64,000 nucleotides of DNA. It comes from Toxonevra muliebris. Taxonomy: Eukaryota > Arthropoda > Insecta > Diptera > Pallopteridae. Positions within the stretch are counted from its first letter, which is position 1, and every line of letters starts with the position of its first letter. The translations under genes were made by a program, and so were the position numbers. The notes beneath the pieces are model-generated. The model was given only the letters and a program-made list of their open reading frames with translations. It made no database searches and had not been told where the DNA came from. The stretch covers positions 9,970,878 through 10,034,877 of the forward strand of contig OY829326.1 of NCBI GenBank assembly GCA_963691655.1. The letters run 5' to 3'. This document shows, in pieces, positions 24,039-36,409 of the stretch.

Positions 24039-25075
24039 GGGAGAATATACCTGGTAGGGCGAAAAAAAGGCGTTTTTTGAGATTTTTTTAACGAAGCTTA
24101 TACGAATTGTCGGATCACTTTTGAGAATATGTTAAAATTTTTTTTATTAATCCACTCTCTTTCACCTACCGCAAAAAAGATGTCCTTCGCGTTGACCACT
24201 CTCATTTCATCCGTAATCGGCAAAAACAAAATAAACGAATATATTAGCTGTGTTTTATTCGCCAGTCAGTTTAACATGTGCGAACAAAACGACCAAGTAG
24301 TTAAGTCTCTTTTTCGTTATAATGTTATTCACAATGAAACTACTCAGCAGCTAGAGCTGAAACATTTGAATGGATCCCAGTCATTACGGTCAGTTGCAAA
24401 CATTGTTTTTAGTTTTTACTCTTTATAAGAATATTTAACGATGATTTTAACATGTTTTCACCGGTTTTTGCCAAACTGTCAGGCTTCTTGTTTCGCTATT
24501 AGCAGTTCACAGTAGAATTTGATGTAGTTAAACAACTTGTTAAGTATACATAACAGCTATAATTATACATGTTATCTCTGCCGCTTTGTTGTTGTTTTTC
24601 CATACAATTACCGCTGCTAGTTATACATAACTAGAAGCTAGTGGCGAATAAAACGCAGCTATTATTAAAATTGAGACTATAATCTGGTCTAATCTGTCGT
24701 AGGGGATTTTAAAAATATTTTTATTTAACAAAATGGCAGGAATTTGAACTTAAAGTAGCGATTTTTAGACAAAAATTTCTTACTATTTTGCCGATAAAAA
24801 AAATTGCGACAAAGACCACATAATTATGTATGTAATAACCACAAACAATTTTAAGTCAATCTGTAATATTTTTATCACCGATTTAAAAAACATGGTTTCG
24901 AGAAAAACGCATTTTAAAGTTCAGCAATGATGTTCTCCCTTTCTGATCCGGCTGCTTAGTCGAGGCAAGCACCCGTTATTTCTTCGAATTTATCCTCGAA
25001 ATTTTCACCAGGTATTAAGACCTCAAGCTTCAAAATTGAAAGTCGATTTTTGACCACTCTAAGTGTATATTCCCC
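24039..25075. mobile_element. Unclassified TIR element (copy 1)
   Basis: The left end GGGAGAATATACCTGG and the reverse complement of the right end GGGGAATATACACTTAG form an imperfect inverted repeat, followed in both by an A run, a CG and a T run. The right half, read on the minus strand, aligns with the repeat at 54158. Shared strings include GGGAATA, TCAAAAA-TCG, TACCTG-GAAA-TTTC and GCGTTTTTC/GCTTTTTCC followed by AACCATGTTTT. No transposase was recognised; a 99-codon frame at 24129-24428 has no familiar motif. No clear target duplication was found. Confidence 0.5.
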
Positions 25076-28000
25076 TTTGAGACAATTAAGGACATTTCAT
25101 GGATAAAAATACTACAATTTCATATATAACACATTCATAGAACGGTTTGAACTAATTGACTATTCCTTTTTCTATGAGTTGTACCTGTATACTTTTTCAG
25201 AATATATAGAAGCAAATCTATGGAGTTCATTTAAGATTAGATTGGTTAGGTTAGAGTAAAGCCAGTTCCGAACGACGGAATCGCACTTTAACTATTTTTA
25301 CTTGTAATATAAAAATACCATATGCTACCTTCTGAATGCATTTAATATCATAAAGTGGTCTTAATTTAAATATTTATAATATTTTTCAGCTGTCTTTTCC
25401 ATTTAATATATCTCTTAATCAAACTTGAAAACGGTTAAGTGAAAGCAAAACGAAGCCAAAAATCTTCAAAAGTTCTTAAGTTCTCAGAAAATCACAAGAA
25501 AATCCACAAAAGTAAATCAAACGAAGATTTTCATGCAACATTTCCTTCACAAGCTTTAGTATTTTTGTGTGTGTGTGTGTGTGTGTCTGTATTATGCTGT
25601 CAACCTCATATTTGTAAATAACAAACATCAACAATAGCAATAGCTACTAAAAAATTAAATAGAGATAACGATATTTATGAAATCAACAACGTACAGCAGA
25701 AGTAGCATAAGTAACCTACACAGACACAATAATAATATGTACAAATTACAGCTAAAAGAAAATATTAATAAAAATAAGTTAAATTTAGTTTTCAAGAACA
25801 TGGTAAGCAATTAAACTGCGCGCTATAATAGGGAGTGGAGGATCCAGGATAGGTACTTCAACACACTTCAACACAAAATCCGGTGTTTCGTTTAGTTCAC
25901 AAGAAGTTTCACTTCTGCCTTGTGTTCGTTAATACACAACCAATTTTTTTTTTTTTTTTTTTCTTGAGACTAATGCTAGAACAAAAATTGCAACTCTGTA
26001 CCGGTAATGTCGATGACAATTGTAGACGAACTCTTTTTGTGTGCGACATCTTCATGTAATTCCTTGGACATTTGCTCCATCTGTATGTAAAATGTATAAC
26101 TGTCATAAACTTTAAGATGGCGACGCTACACATTGTTCTTTCTGCCATAGGCGTGTGTGTGTGTAATTAATATGTTACATTGAATTAAAACTATTTATGA
26201 ATCGTTTATTAAATAGTTTGCTCATGAATTCAGTTACGGAATATTGATATTTAGCCCCTCATGCACATTGCTCGACAAAATTATATCGCATTGCAAACTT
26301 ACGCGCGACGTCACATCCGGTTGGTTTTACTCTAGGACAAGAGAAAAGAAGTTTCACTTCAAAAAAGGACGTGAGAATAATTTCTTAAAAGTAGTTTCTA
26401 AAAATTGTTCAATTCAGAATGTAACTATGTCATGTCGTAAAAAAAATTTTTTTTTTTTTTTGAATATTAGTTGTAATTCAGTCTTTGATTTGTTTTTTCA
26501 TTTGTTCATAATCATTTAACTATGGCTTCTATGAGAGTTATTACAGGGCTATAATAATCCATATAAGTCAATGGGAATAACAACATTTTATGTAGAATAG
26601 GCTGCTAAGTCTACCGTTTCGGAACCCTCAACGATTTCTTAAGGGTCCTGTTAGTGACATATATTTTATCATATTTATAGTTTCAAAGAAATTCCCTTTT
26701 AAACTTAACGCACATCTATCAGTGTTTAAAAAAAATCAAAAGAGAAATTCGTGCAATTTATTAATTTTATTGGATATTATTTTTATTCAAATTTTTATTT
26801 TCTTGAGTGTACAAACGCACAGGCAAACGGGCACAGAAAAAGCAAAGGCAAACGGACAAAAACTCAGATCGACACGCTTACAGTTCAAATTGCCAGAAGT
26901 AACATTTTTTCAAGCTATATGTAACTAGGTTACTAAAAATACACACACACATAAATAGATATAGAGATAGCTCTAAGCTTTAGATTTCCAATATGCTGAC
27001 AAACACATTCAGACATACAAATACAAAAAAAAATAAAAAATGTTTTATTCATGAATTTTATTTAAAAGAAACGCTGCGCGCGTATCTACTTATGTATAGG
27101 TATGTGTATTTGTATTTATGTATGTATGTATTTGTGTTGTTATTGTTGAGAAATCGGAAAATCGCACAAAGTGGATTCAATTTTTATTTATCGTATTTCA
27201 TTTAAAATTTTATTTTATTTTATTTCACTTATTTTTCTTATTTAAATTTTTTTCGCTTCGTTTTGTTACGTTTCCTCCTTCTTCGTCTTTTTTCAACAGC
27301 AACAAATCAAAATCAGATTCATTTTCAAAACATCTCTTAGATTTCTTCACTTTAGAAAAGAAAATATATTGCTATAGGAATGATTTCCTTCTCCCCTCCC
27401 CACAGCAATACAGATTTCCCTACACAAAGTTGCCTCGAGTGTGTCGATTGAGTTTCATGAATTTTTCCTTTTTTTTTTCGTTGTGTTACGCTTGTGAAAT
27501 GAACGTTTCCTTTTTTTATTTTTATTCGCCTTATTTGTATTCAATTTTTTAACTTCTAACTAGATGGCGTTGTTGATGCTAAGCAATTTAAATTATCAAG
27601 TGCGAATGATGTCGACATTTGAAATTGATTTTTATATACTAGCTCGGAAATGTTGTTGCTACATTTTCCTCATTTTTAATTTATGCATTTGAAAAGTAAG
27701 TGGATATAAATTTAATAATTTTTTTTATGAGAATGCCTGGAAGAGATTCAAAATATACTTGTTGGTCTTCGATTGTGCGTTTAAGTTTCGAACATCTACA
27801 ATACCAATTCAAAAACAAGTGAAAGAAAAAAGTGGTAGAGATCGAACCTGCAAGGAAATAGTTTAAACATCACGAGTTAGTTTTGTGGAGCTCCGCCAAC
27901 TGAAACATTTAAGACTCGGATCTGTTTCTCCTTGCAAAGAATGCACGAATTATTCATTTCAATCAGCTCGTCTTAAATTTAAAGCCCCCGCTGATTTGTA

Positions 28001-28836
28001 GTGCTTTTCAACAACTTCCGAGAGTACCAGGTGTCCATTTACCACACAAAAACATTATAAAAGTAGTACGATCTCGATTAACACCCATCACATGATGATT
28101 TTTGAAGAAATGTAATAATTATTAATTATAATTAATCAAAATAAGAAATGCATACATAAATAGATTGAAGTTTGTTTTATGAGCTATTTTTTAAGTTTTC
28201 TTTCTGTGCATTATTTTAAAACAAGAGCATTAAAAACAATCGAATTAAAAAGAACCTGAAAATTTCTTACAAACCAAAATCTACCCAAAGCCAAAGTGAA
28301 AAACTTTTCCCGCACATTTATTTGATAAAAAGGCACTTTAGAAATTATCAGTTAAAAACTTGTTGAAAACTTCAAAATAAAATAACTTGCATTCACTTCG
28401 TTAACTAGCTAGCATGTACCAGCAACGGTTACCCACTGTTGCTCTCCGCCATCTACCGCTATCCACTGCGACCTTTCGTTAACCAACTATTTACTATCTT
28501 CTCTTTGCTTTTGTACGTGAATGCTGGCAAAACTTATGATAAAACTGATGGTTCTTCAACTGCAGAAATGAAAAGCGAAAAGTAAATCAGCAAAATATTA
28601 TAGTTTTGCGCAAAAAGTTGAAAATCAACAAAAGAATTTCCCAAAAAAAAGGAAATTTGTATTAAAACGAAATTTATGCACACACCAAAGGTAAAAGCAA
28701 ATGCAAGAAATGTTAACAAAGCAGATTTATTTAGCAAATTTTCGATAAGAAATTTTGTGCTAAAAAGGAATAACAGCTTAAGTTTATTTGCTTTTAATAA
28801 AATTACCTTTGAATAAAAATATTTAAGAAAGCATAG
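25076..28836. other. Noncoding stretch, no gene seen
   Basis: AT-rich; GT tract at 25566-25586, an 18-nt T run near 25945, another long T run near 26447, and several TATG/TGTA tracts around 27090-27135. A T-rich open frame of 144 codons at 27118-27552 has no domain and appears to reflect base composition. Confidence 0.5.
25566..25586. repeat. GT dinucleotide microsatellite
   Basis: Pure GT repeat of about 10 units, seen directly. Confidence 0.9.
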
Positions 28837-28987
28837 CACTGTTTCAAAAGACGTTATCCTATAAGCAAAGGCCATTCTTGTAGCGATATATAATTCTAAA
28901 AATTAATTATTATTTATAATCAAAAATATGTGATAAAATATTTTCCATCTGAAGTCGAGTTAGGCTGTTTTTCATTTTTACCACAGA
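28837..28987 (+). repeat. Dispersed repeat, copy 2 (partner at 23871)
   Basis: Direct-orientation relative of 23871-24036. It ends at TTTTTACCACAGAAA, close to where copy 1 meets the TIR element at 24039. Confidence 0.7.
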
Positions 28988-29232
28988 AATATAGCAAGCA
29001 GTAACAAGACACTATGTTTAGGTATCGTTCAAGTTTTCGGTCAAGCATAAATTATATCAAATAATTTGCTACACTTCACTCACAAGCCTCAACTCACGAA
29101 AAGAAACAACTCAGTTTTCATTTGATTTTTATATATTTTGTTATTTTTCGTTTACTAATTATGAAAATTTCCTTTCAATATCATCACAGGAAGAGGTAAA
29201 GTAGTTTGTTTTTTAAATAGATGTTGTTTTGT

Positions 29233-29590
29233 TCACTTGAAGAGCAAAGGCGCTGGTGCTGCTACGACAGGTGCAGCAGCATAAGCAGCTGGAAATGCAG
29301 CAGAGTGTGCAATGCTATGTGCACTGTAGCTGGAGGCATAAGGAGCAACATAGGCAGCATGACCAACAACGGCAGGAGCAACAGCAAGTGGAGCGGCAGC
29401 CAATGGAGCACTATAGGCTAATGGAGCGCTATAAGCGAAAGGAGAACCTGCTAGCAGACCAGGCTTAGCGGCAGCTAAAGCAATAATGGCAAAAAAGCAA
29501 ACAGCGAACTAAAAGAAGCATTTTTAAAAAATTATACCACAAAATCCTTTTTTAAAAATATTCTCAAAATAAACTTACAAACTTGAACAT
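29233..29590 (-). CDS. Small secreted Ala/Pro-rich cuticle-type protein
   Basis: Two exons on the minus strand: 29590-29579 (ATGTTCAAGTTT, MFKF, donor GTAAGT) and 29508-29233, with a 70-nt intron ending TTTTAG. They encode 95 residues. Residues 1-18 are a signal peptide ([13 protein letters not shown]), followed by KPGLLAG. Then come [13 protein letters not shown] repeats, the family core (about residues 50-84: [15 protein letters not shown], then [18 protein letters not shown]) and a short tail ending LLFK. No cysteine remains in the mature chain and no chitin-binding consensus is present, so it is a low-complexity structural type. It is a paralogue of the genes at 36.3 kb and 40.1 kb. Exon 2 contains no ATG, so the gene is visible only through its spliced start. 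Cuticle function is inferred from the family type. Confidence 0.85.
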
Positions 29591-29650
29591 TTTGTGTGTT
29601 GAGTTGTTGAGCGATTGTTTTAGCTTTGAATTGAATTCGAAATTTATTGT

Positions 29651-29681
29651 TGAAGTTTCGCTTTTCAAATGTTTTTATATA
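29651..29681 (-). promoter_or_regulatory. TATA box and likely start site of the 29590 gene
   Basis: On the minus strand TATATAAAA (29681-29673) lies 30 bp upstream of a TTCA initiator-like site (A at 29651), about 60 bp before the ATG. A standard fly core promoter layout; the start is inferred. Confidence 0.6.
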
Positions 29682-31348
29682 CCAAACTTATTCGCTGCAG
29701 GCGACCATCAAGTTTTGTTTAAGCATGCAGCAAGCGTACATTTTATGTACATTTATTTGTTGTATTTAGTTACCCACAGACTATTTACTTTTGCCAATAA
29801 ATGTTTTTAGATTTTTTTAATAGAAATACTTGAAATGCAATTTTGCAAGCAAATTGAATTGGAAATACGATATTTTGGTGTAGTGGTCGTTAATATCATT
29901 AGTAAATATAAAAAAAAAATAATGTGTGCCATGTTTATTAGGTGTGTTAAAAAAAATATAGGAAATGCATTTGAATTACAAATACCCTTATTTAACACTG
30001 TTTACGAATTTGTTTATAAGTTTACGATTTAATCGAAGGTCGGTCTTGATCCCCTCTAAAATGCAGCACCAGCTTTTTCTGTTCTGCGCGTCCTGTCGTC
30101 AAATGGTTCATTTATCTCGAACCCTTCCGTTATTAGGAGATTATGTCGTTATTTTCTCTTTATTCCATTACGATATTTTCGGTAGAGCCTCATCCCTTAG
30201 CATTCGCCCAACATGATCTAGTCAGAGAAGCAAATGATTTTAACTACTAACTTTGATAGTATCGGCATAGCTCATTGTTCAATTTTAGTCGGTATATGTC
30301 ATTCACGTATAAAGATCTAGGTGGTATTTTCTATTCGAATGCTCCCAAAAATCTGTCGCCTTTAGTTGGCTCGCATATAACTCCGCAAACATGCAATAGG
30401 GTAGCTGCGGCTACGGTTCGGTCTGCGGTCTATGCGGGCTATGAAAGCGGTATATTCAACCAGTTGAGGTTAAAATTATTCATGATTTAATTAAGTGATT
30501 TACTAAAATAAAAATGGAAGAAGATTTAAAGTTTTTATTCGTCCATTTTTTATTAGTTTAACTTTTGAAAACTATCTTCTTTTTTTATATATTTTCTCCG
30601 GAAAAAATTCAAAACAACTTCATATAAAAGCATATATTTAGTTCAATTTATCTGTCAACCGCATTCAAACCCAGCCGGACGGAAATTGCAATGCGATTAT
30701 AGAGTACGGACCATTTTTTTTTTTTTTCAGTTTTCTCAAAAACTTTAAAACCATTTATAATAAATTTGTAATTTGCTTAAAAGAGAACTAATTATGCTTT
30801 AATTATGATTAAAAAAGTTTAAAAATTATACTTAATCATCTGTGCCAGAGTGATATAAATTAAAACAAAATTTGCTTTTTTTTCAATTGCTCAGTTGTCG
30901 AAAAAATTATTTGCTCTAATATAATTTCTCATATTTTTACAGTTTTGTTTACTTTCTTTAGAAAATTAAGTTTTGTTGTTGGTCACCGGTGATTCTAACA
31001 AAATATCTAATAAAAATGTAGGTAAAAACTCCATTGAAAATCACAAGAGAAAAGGGAACGGGAGTCAGTAAATATTAATTCACATTCGATTCTGCGCTAT
31101 CTGCTCTAGTTTCCTTACGGTTCCAAAAAAGTTAAATTTTTATTCTGATTTCTAGATAAACTAAATCTTCGCCAACCTTCAAGATATTGCTACTCTATTT
31201 TTGTTGGTATTCAGAAAACATAGATTTCAGTTATTGGGATTCAAAAATGGATTTATATTTAATATATCGATTAAAACTTCTTCTGTTTTTGTTATTGAAG
31301 TAATAAGGGTTAGTATTTTAAAAATACAATCGTTTTGGAAAACTTTTA
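29682..31348. other. Noncoding stretch between repeats
   Basis: AT-rich. The segment 30030-30490 is less AT-rich and contains a 71-codon frame (30275-30490) ending near GIFNQLRLKLFMI with no recognised domain. It could be an old mobile-element piece. Confidence 0.45.
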
Positions 31349-31729
31349 GTCTATACATTTATTAGTGTAACTACAATTTTATTCCAGAAGATCCAGAAGT
31401 TCTACAATATCATATTCTATATCAATTCAAAGAGCTTAACGAGTAGGTTAGCCACAAATTATCGGATTTAGAATCGGTTTAGCCAATTCCAAAATATTAA
31501 CATCGGAAGTTCTTTAAAATTCACTCACTGAAAGCATTGCATTCGTCGTTGTAAAAATCATTGCTTAAGCGGGAGTAAATAACAAATGAGAAAGAGAGAG
31601 AAGACATGAGTAACGGCAATTCTCAGAATTATCTAACGAATTATCTTCTCTTTTGATATTTGTTTTTTTCATAAAGAGATTTCTTGAGCAATAAATATAG
31701 CCCCAGTTACTGGGGCCTTACCGACTAGT
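31349..31729 (-). repeat. Dispersed repeat, inverted copy of 54829-55231
   Basis: Reading the minus strand from 31729, ACTAGTCGGTAAG, CCCAGTAACT-GGGCTA, GCTCAAGAAATCTCTTTATG, CAAATATCAAAAGAGAA, GATAATTCGTTAGATAATTC and ACTCCCGCTTAAGCAATGAT all recur in order in the plus-strand copy at 54829-55231. The two copies share a sharp boundary at ACTAGTCGGTAAG. No ORF or superfamily signature was recognised; probably a non-autonomous element. Confidence 0.85.
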
Positions 31730-33129
31730 TTATTTTAATATGAAACTTGTACAAAATAAATGCATAATTGATCGCTATCACAGAGTAGGAGATAAACGCA
31801 ATCGTATAAACTATGCAGCTTAATTTTGATCAAGCTGAGATGAATATTAAGTATTGGTTTTTTTCAAGAAACAATTGAAATGACAATTCAAATGCCGAAT
31901 GTTTAATTACTTACTAACGCAAATAAATGCAGTGTTGCCAAATATTACAAAAACTCAATGAACTCATTTGCATTTGAAAAATGTGTGCAGTAGTGCGTGC
32001 TTCGAACGATTAACTTCATGAACCATGCTCCCCTCTGCACTTATGCATAAATATAACCACTAAGGCATAAAAGGCCAACACCAACAATAAACAACTTGAG
32101 TAAGGTAAGTTATAGAGAAGGTGCTCGTGCATATGGAGACACCGCTATGGACAACGCGAGTAGCATTGTGGAGGTGAACGATGAATGAACATGTATAAAT
32201 TTATAGTGAAGCTGAACCAGTACAACAACAACAAAAAAATATTTTATTGATTTCGAACATATTAAAAGAAACAGTAAAAAGAAGAATAATTATCACTTCG
32301 ATTTTAATATGCAAAATGCGTTTTTGCGGTGTGCAATGAACCGTTTGTTGACAGCATTTTGTTGTTGTACCTGCTGTTGCTGTCTTCTTTCTTTTATTGT
32401 TATATTTCATTTTAGTTTGTTTGATTTTTTATTTGTTTCATCACATTTAATCATCTTAATGGATTTTCCTCTTAATTTTGCTTTTATGAAATAAATTGCG
32501 TACATATTTGTATTTTTTTGAAATATTCTTTTATTTAAAAATTAATATGAACGTTAAATGAAGTGCAACATAAATTATTGTTATGTAGCTCATGGAATTT
32601 TTTATTTTAAATTTTCTTTTTTGTATTGAAATGATATTTATTTCAATGTCAATGTCTACAAATTAATATGCAAGCAAGATTTTCCCATTTTGTTTTTCAT
32701 TTTTTCATATTTTTTATATAGTTCCCGTTATACCAGAAACGCGTATGTGCAAATTTCAATATGTTGGGAAATGGTGTTTGAAAGTTTCCTGTACTGTCAA
32801 AATTCATGTATTATTTCATATCCATCTAACAAATGTGGACCGAACCACGTGTTTCAAAAGGAAGTAAACATTCACATTTCTAGCCAATAACAAAATTCCC
32901 CCCCCCCCCCCCCCAAAAAAAAAAAAAATATCAAACACTAAAAAATTGAATAACTTAAACAGGCAAAAAAGTCAGTGACATAATTAGTTATTTTTCTTTT
33001 TAGTTATTACGTTTTACTTTCAATTATAAGAATAAGGAATAATCTTGCTCATTAAACCACTTTCCTTCTCAATAAAAATGTACTAAAATAATAATGATTC
33101 CTAAACCAAATAAACCTGAAAACTCAATG
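31730..33129. other. Noncoding stretch, no gene seen
   Basis: AT-rich. A C run directly followed by an A run lies at 32898-32928. A CTGCTGTTGCTGT segment lies near 32370. No gene is supported. Confidence 0.5.
32898..32928. repeat. C17-A14 homopolymer junction
   Basis: A run of about 17 C directly abuts a run of about 14 A. Exact run lengths are error-prone in sequencing and assembly. Confidence 0.85.
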
Positions 33130-34135
33130 TCCTCATATAGACCAATATTCTCGAAAATATAAGAAAGAATTCTCTTGAGTAGATTGCAAATATAACTAGA
33201 AATTAAAAATATAGTTACGGATCACCAATCGTCATAAGCTACCGTGCTTAGCAATATCATCGCATAGTGAATATTGTCACTGACTTTCTGGAACGCAAAA
33301 AATATTGCTCTGTCATATGTTTGGACCTTCGGCAAGCGTTCGACAGAGTTTGGCATCAAGAGCTATTATACAAATTAAAAAATTTACTCCATTTTATTTG
33401 GTCTAAAATTCTTATCTACATGAAAGATCATTCTATGTCAAAGTAAATGGTGAAACATCAGCCAAATGTCAAATAAAAGTCGGAATACCACAGGGCAATG
33501 TTCTGGGTCCTGCTCTTTATAAAATTTTTACTTGTGACTTTCCTGAAACTGATGCTGTTACTATTGCTACTTATACAGACGATACTGCCATTTTAGCGTC
33601 AATTGAATCTCCTACAGAAGCTGCAAATCTTGTTCAGAAACAGCTCGACGACATTCAACAATGGTTACTTCGTTGGAAAATAAAGGTTGACAAGTCAAGT
33701 CAGCAAATATCACGTTTTCATTAAGAAGAAGGGAATGTCCTCCGTAAAATCTGAATGGAATTGTTATCCCCAAACGTAACAGTGTTAAATATTAAGAACT
33801 ACCTACACCTTGATAAAAGATTAAATTGGAAAAAGCATAATAAAGCGAAGAGGCTACACCTTAACGTAAAAACAAAACGCAGTTTTGAATTCACTGGGTA
33901 TTGGGTCCGAAATCAGAGCTGAGTCTTGAGAACAAACTACTACTTTTTAAAACGATATTAAAACTAGTTTGGACATAAGGAGTTCAATTGTGGGGTATCA
34001 CTAGTAATTCAAACTTAGAAATACTACAACGCTATCAATCCAAAACACTGAGATTTTAGCAAAAGCACCCTGGTTAGTAACTAACAACGCTTTGCATAAA
34101 GACCTAAATATTCTAAAGGTAAAAGCTTTTGTATT
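33130..34135 (+). pseudogene. Decayed jockey-clade LINE reverse transcriptase
   Basis: Fragments of RT appear in order but in shifting frames: SYRPI near 33133; NIVTDFLERKKYCSVICLD through RQAFDRVWHQELLYKL (motif A, about 33265-33380); VGIPQGNVLGPALYK (motif B, about 33478-33525); TYTDDTAILAS with the catalytic DD (about 33568-33600); and APWLVTNNALHKDLNILKV (about 34065-34125). The last segment parallels APWYVCNADIHRDLNI in the better preserved LINE at 11.2-12.3 kb, so the two belong to the same broad clade. Stops and frameshifts abound and both ends are lost. It is clearly older than the 11-kb copy. Confidence 0.85.
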
Positions 34136-35945
34136 CACTGGCTTTTTTTTTTTGTTATCACATTTGCTAGTACATTAAGAGTAATGTAACTCAATATCGC
34201 TTTTGGATGATATTTTTTTTATTTTGCCCCAGCTTCTATTTGCATATCTTTTAAAATTTTAATAGTGTTATTATATTAGATTTTTCTTTATTTTATGAAT
34301 AGATATATTAGCTATATTAGATCAAACCATTATAGCCTTTCTGTTTCTAGTGCTAATGAAATACAAAGTTTATAAAATGCTCTTTTTACATAATTATAAA
34401 TTTTGAAAATGAAGAGCTTTTGTAAGGTAGCCTCGGCCATGGATAAATCATTTTCAGGTCATAGCTGACAACATTTTCTTTGTTCCTTTACCATAGTTTT
34501 AATGCTGTCAGATGTAGACTCAAAAACGTACTAAACACTGCTCCCAACCAAATTCAAAATTTTTACAAATTTGTCAAAATTTTCGTATTCCATGTTATAA
34601 TAATAGAGATTTTTGTGCGATAAAAATTTGTTTTCCATGATAAGCACAATTTCCTCTGGCATGAAACGTGTAGGAATAAAACAATATAAATTTTATATGG
34701 GTCCAGGCCACCTCTGTTCCAATTGCCTCGTTCGATTTCCAGATGGGGTTAAATTCTTAAAAAATGTCCGAATGGATTGTTCTAATAAAATGGATTATTT
34801 CGGTGATTTAGTTCTTAAATGCTTGACTCGAGTACCAGTTCAACGGGTTCGGTTCTTAGGTAGAAAAATTGAATCCACAAAAAAAAAAAAATTATAGGTT
34901 CGAGTCGATATAAAGAAAATTCCAGATGGGAAAAAAAAATCTGAATGCAGGGTAGGAATCAGCGACCTTGAATTCTTAAAATTCTATTGATTCTCAACCC
35001 ATTATAAACCAATCTAAAACCGAAAACTGAATCTTGTTGATATTTTGCACGATTTTGGATCCGCAACTGCATTTATTCCAGCCCATACTATTAAACTTGG
35101 CAGAAATTTCCCCTATAAAGTTATGGTATTTGGGTGCAAACCCACGTTAACTTCCCAAGTCGACTCTTCGCTAAGCCGTAGAGCTAAAAGTATGCCAAAT
35201 TCGTTTTTCCGGTTTGATATTTTTTAAAAACCGGTAATTTTTAGTCTATCAAGCATATAACGAACTTATTTAATTTCTATAATTTTCTATATATGGTGAA
35301 GCAGTATCTGAAAAAAGCTGGTACTGAATCGCAAAATTAGATAGGAAATAGCAACGATCTGAACACAATTGAGATCTATCTATTGGTAATTTGAAAACCA
35401 AATTTGAGTAGAAGTCGTCAATAACGGAGGCCTGGAATAGCGAAATAAAATTCTAACTCTGCCGAGACTTGATAAAATTGATGCCACGCCTGTTACCTCA
35501 GCATGAGGTGGAAACATCAAACATAAAATTTAACAGCTCAGATGTCCATAATTGAAATAAATGCAATCAAAAAATTAAGTTTTGAATAATTGCATTATTT
35601 AATGTTCCTCATACGCACCGTTGAAAATTGGAGCCTTTGCTTTGAAATTGAAATAAATATGAAAACCGATTTTCTTGAAGCAAAGAGTATTTTTGTCAAA
35701 TAATAAGACTCCAAATTTATCGAAAAATTTTCAACTTTTGAAACCAGTTTCACTTAATTTCTAAAATGTATGAAGTGTTAACTTTTATCTGGCCACTGCG
35801 GTATAAGTTAAAATGAATAATTTCTGGAATACAAAAACTCTGTTGCATTTATAGAAAATTCGTTTTTTTAATTATCATTTAACTTTGTTTGAATAAAATT
35901 TTTGTATCACAATTGTTCTTGAATTCCATTCGAACATTCTCAAAT
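34136..35945. other. Noncoding stretch, no gene seen
   Basis: AT-rich, with short open frames lacking domains (34613-34897, 35045-35227). Their interrupted, protein-like look may reflect old mobile-element sequence, but nothing was identified. Confidence 0.45.
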
Positions 35946-36329
35946 CTACTTGAGAAGCCAAGGAGCAGCAGCAAAAGGTGTGGCAACATGTGCATGAGCA
36001 GCAAGCGGTGCCGCAGCAAGAGGAGCAGCTACTGCAACTGGAGCCGCAGCATAGGCAGCTGGAAAGGCAGCAGAATGTGCAATACTGTGTGCGCTATAAC
36101 TGGAGGCATAAGGAGCAACATAGGCCGCATGACCAACAACGGCAGGAGCAACAGCAATTGGAGCGGCAACCAATGGTGAACTATATGCTAAAGGAGCAGC
36201 TGCGAGTAGACCAGGCTTAGCGGAGGCAAATGCAATGATGGCAAAGAAGCAAATAGCGAGCTACAAAAATATTTTTTTATTAAATAACAAAAACAAAAAT
36301 AAATAAAAGCGCAAACTTACTTTGAACAT
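35946..36329 (-). CDS. Small secreted Ala/Pro/His cuticle-type protein
   Basis: Two minus-strand exons: 36329-36321 (ATGTTCAAA, donor GTAAGT) and 36260-35946, with a 60-nt intron ending TTTGTAG. They encode 107 residues. The first coding exon is one codon shorter than in its paralogues, so the protein starts MFK-LAIC rather than MFKF. Signal peptide about residues 1-17 (LAICFFAIIAFASA), then KPGLLAAAPLAYSSPL, the family core [15 protein letters not shown] plus [15 protein letters not shown], and an extension with LAAHAHVATPFAAAP ending WLLK. Closest in plan to the gene at 40.1 kb. Expected to be secreted, probably by epidermal cells into cuticle; this is inferred. The minus-strand ATG at 36173 is internal and not the real start. 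Confidence 0.85.
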
Positions 36330-36401
36330 TCTGATTTAGTTTTTTGATTGTTTGTTGAGTGGACAAATTGGATTTGATATATTTAACCAGAGTTCAAACA
36401 A

Positions 36402-36409
36402 CTTTTATA
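36402..36409 (-). promoter_or_regulatory. TATA box of the 36329 gene
   Basis: Minus-strand TATAAAAG about 75-80 bp upstream of the ATG. No clear initiator consensus was seen at the expected 30-bp spacing. Confidence 0.55.

Noticed and set aside
24129..24428. 99-codon open frame as a gene
   Set aside because: Lies inside an inverted-repeat-bounded element and has no recognisable motif.
27118..27552. 144-codon Phe/Leu-rich open frame
   Set aside because: Composition reflects T-rich DNA; no signal peptide followed by a domain, and no promoter or poly(A) context.
29221..29468. Plus-strand frames of 66 and 70 codons rich in Ser/Gly/Gln
   Set aside because: They are antisense shadows of the spliced cuticle-type gene on the minus strand.
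35889..36220. Plus-strand frames of 96 and 80 codons
   Set aside because: Antisense shadows of exon 2 of the 36.3-kb cuticle-type gene, produced by its GCT/GCA-rich codons.
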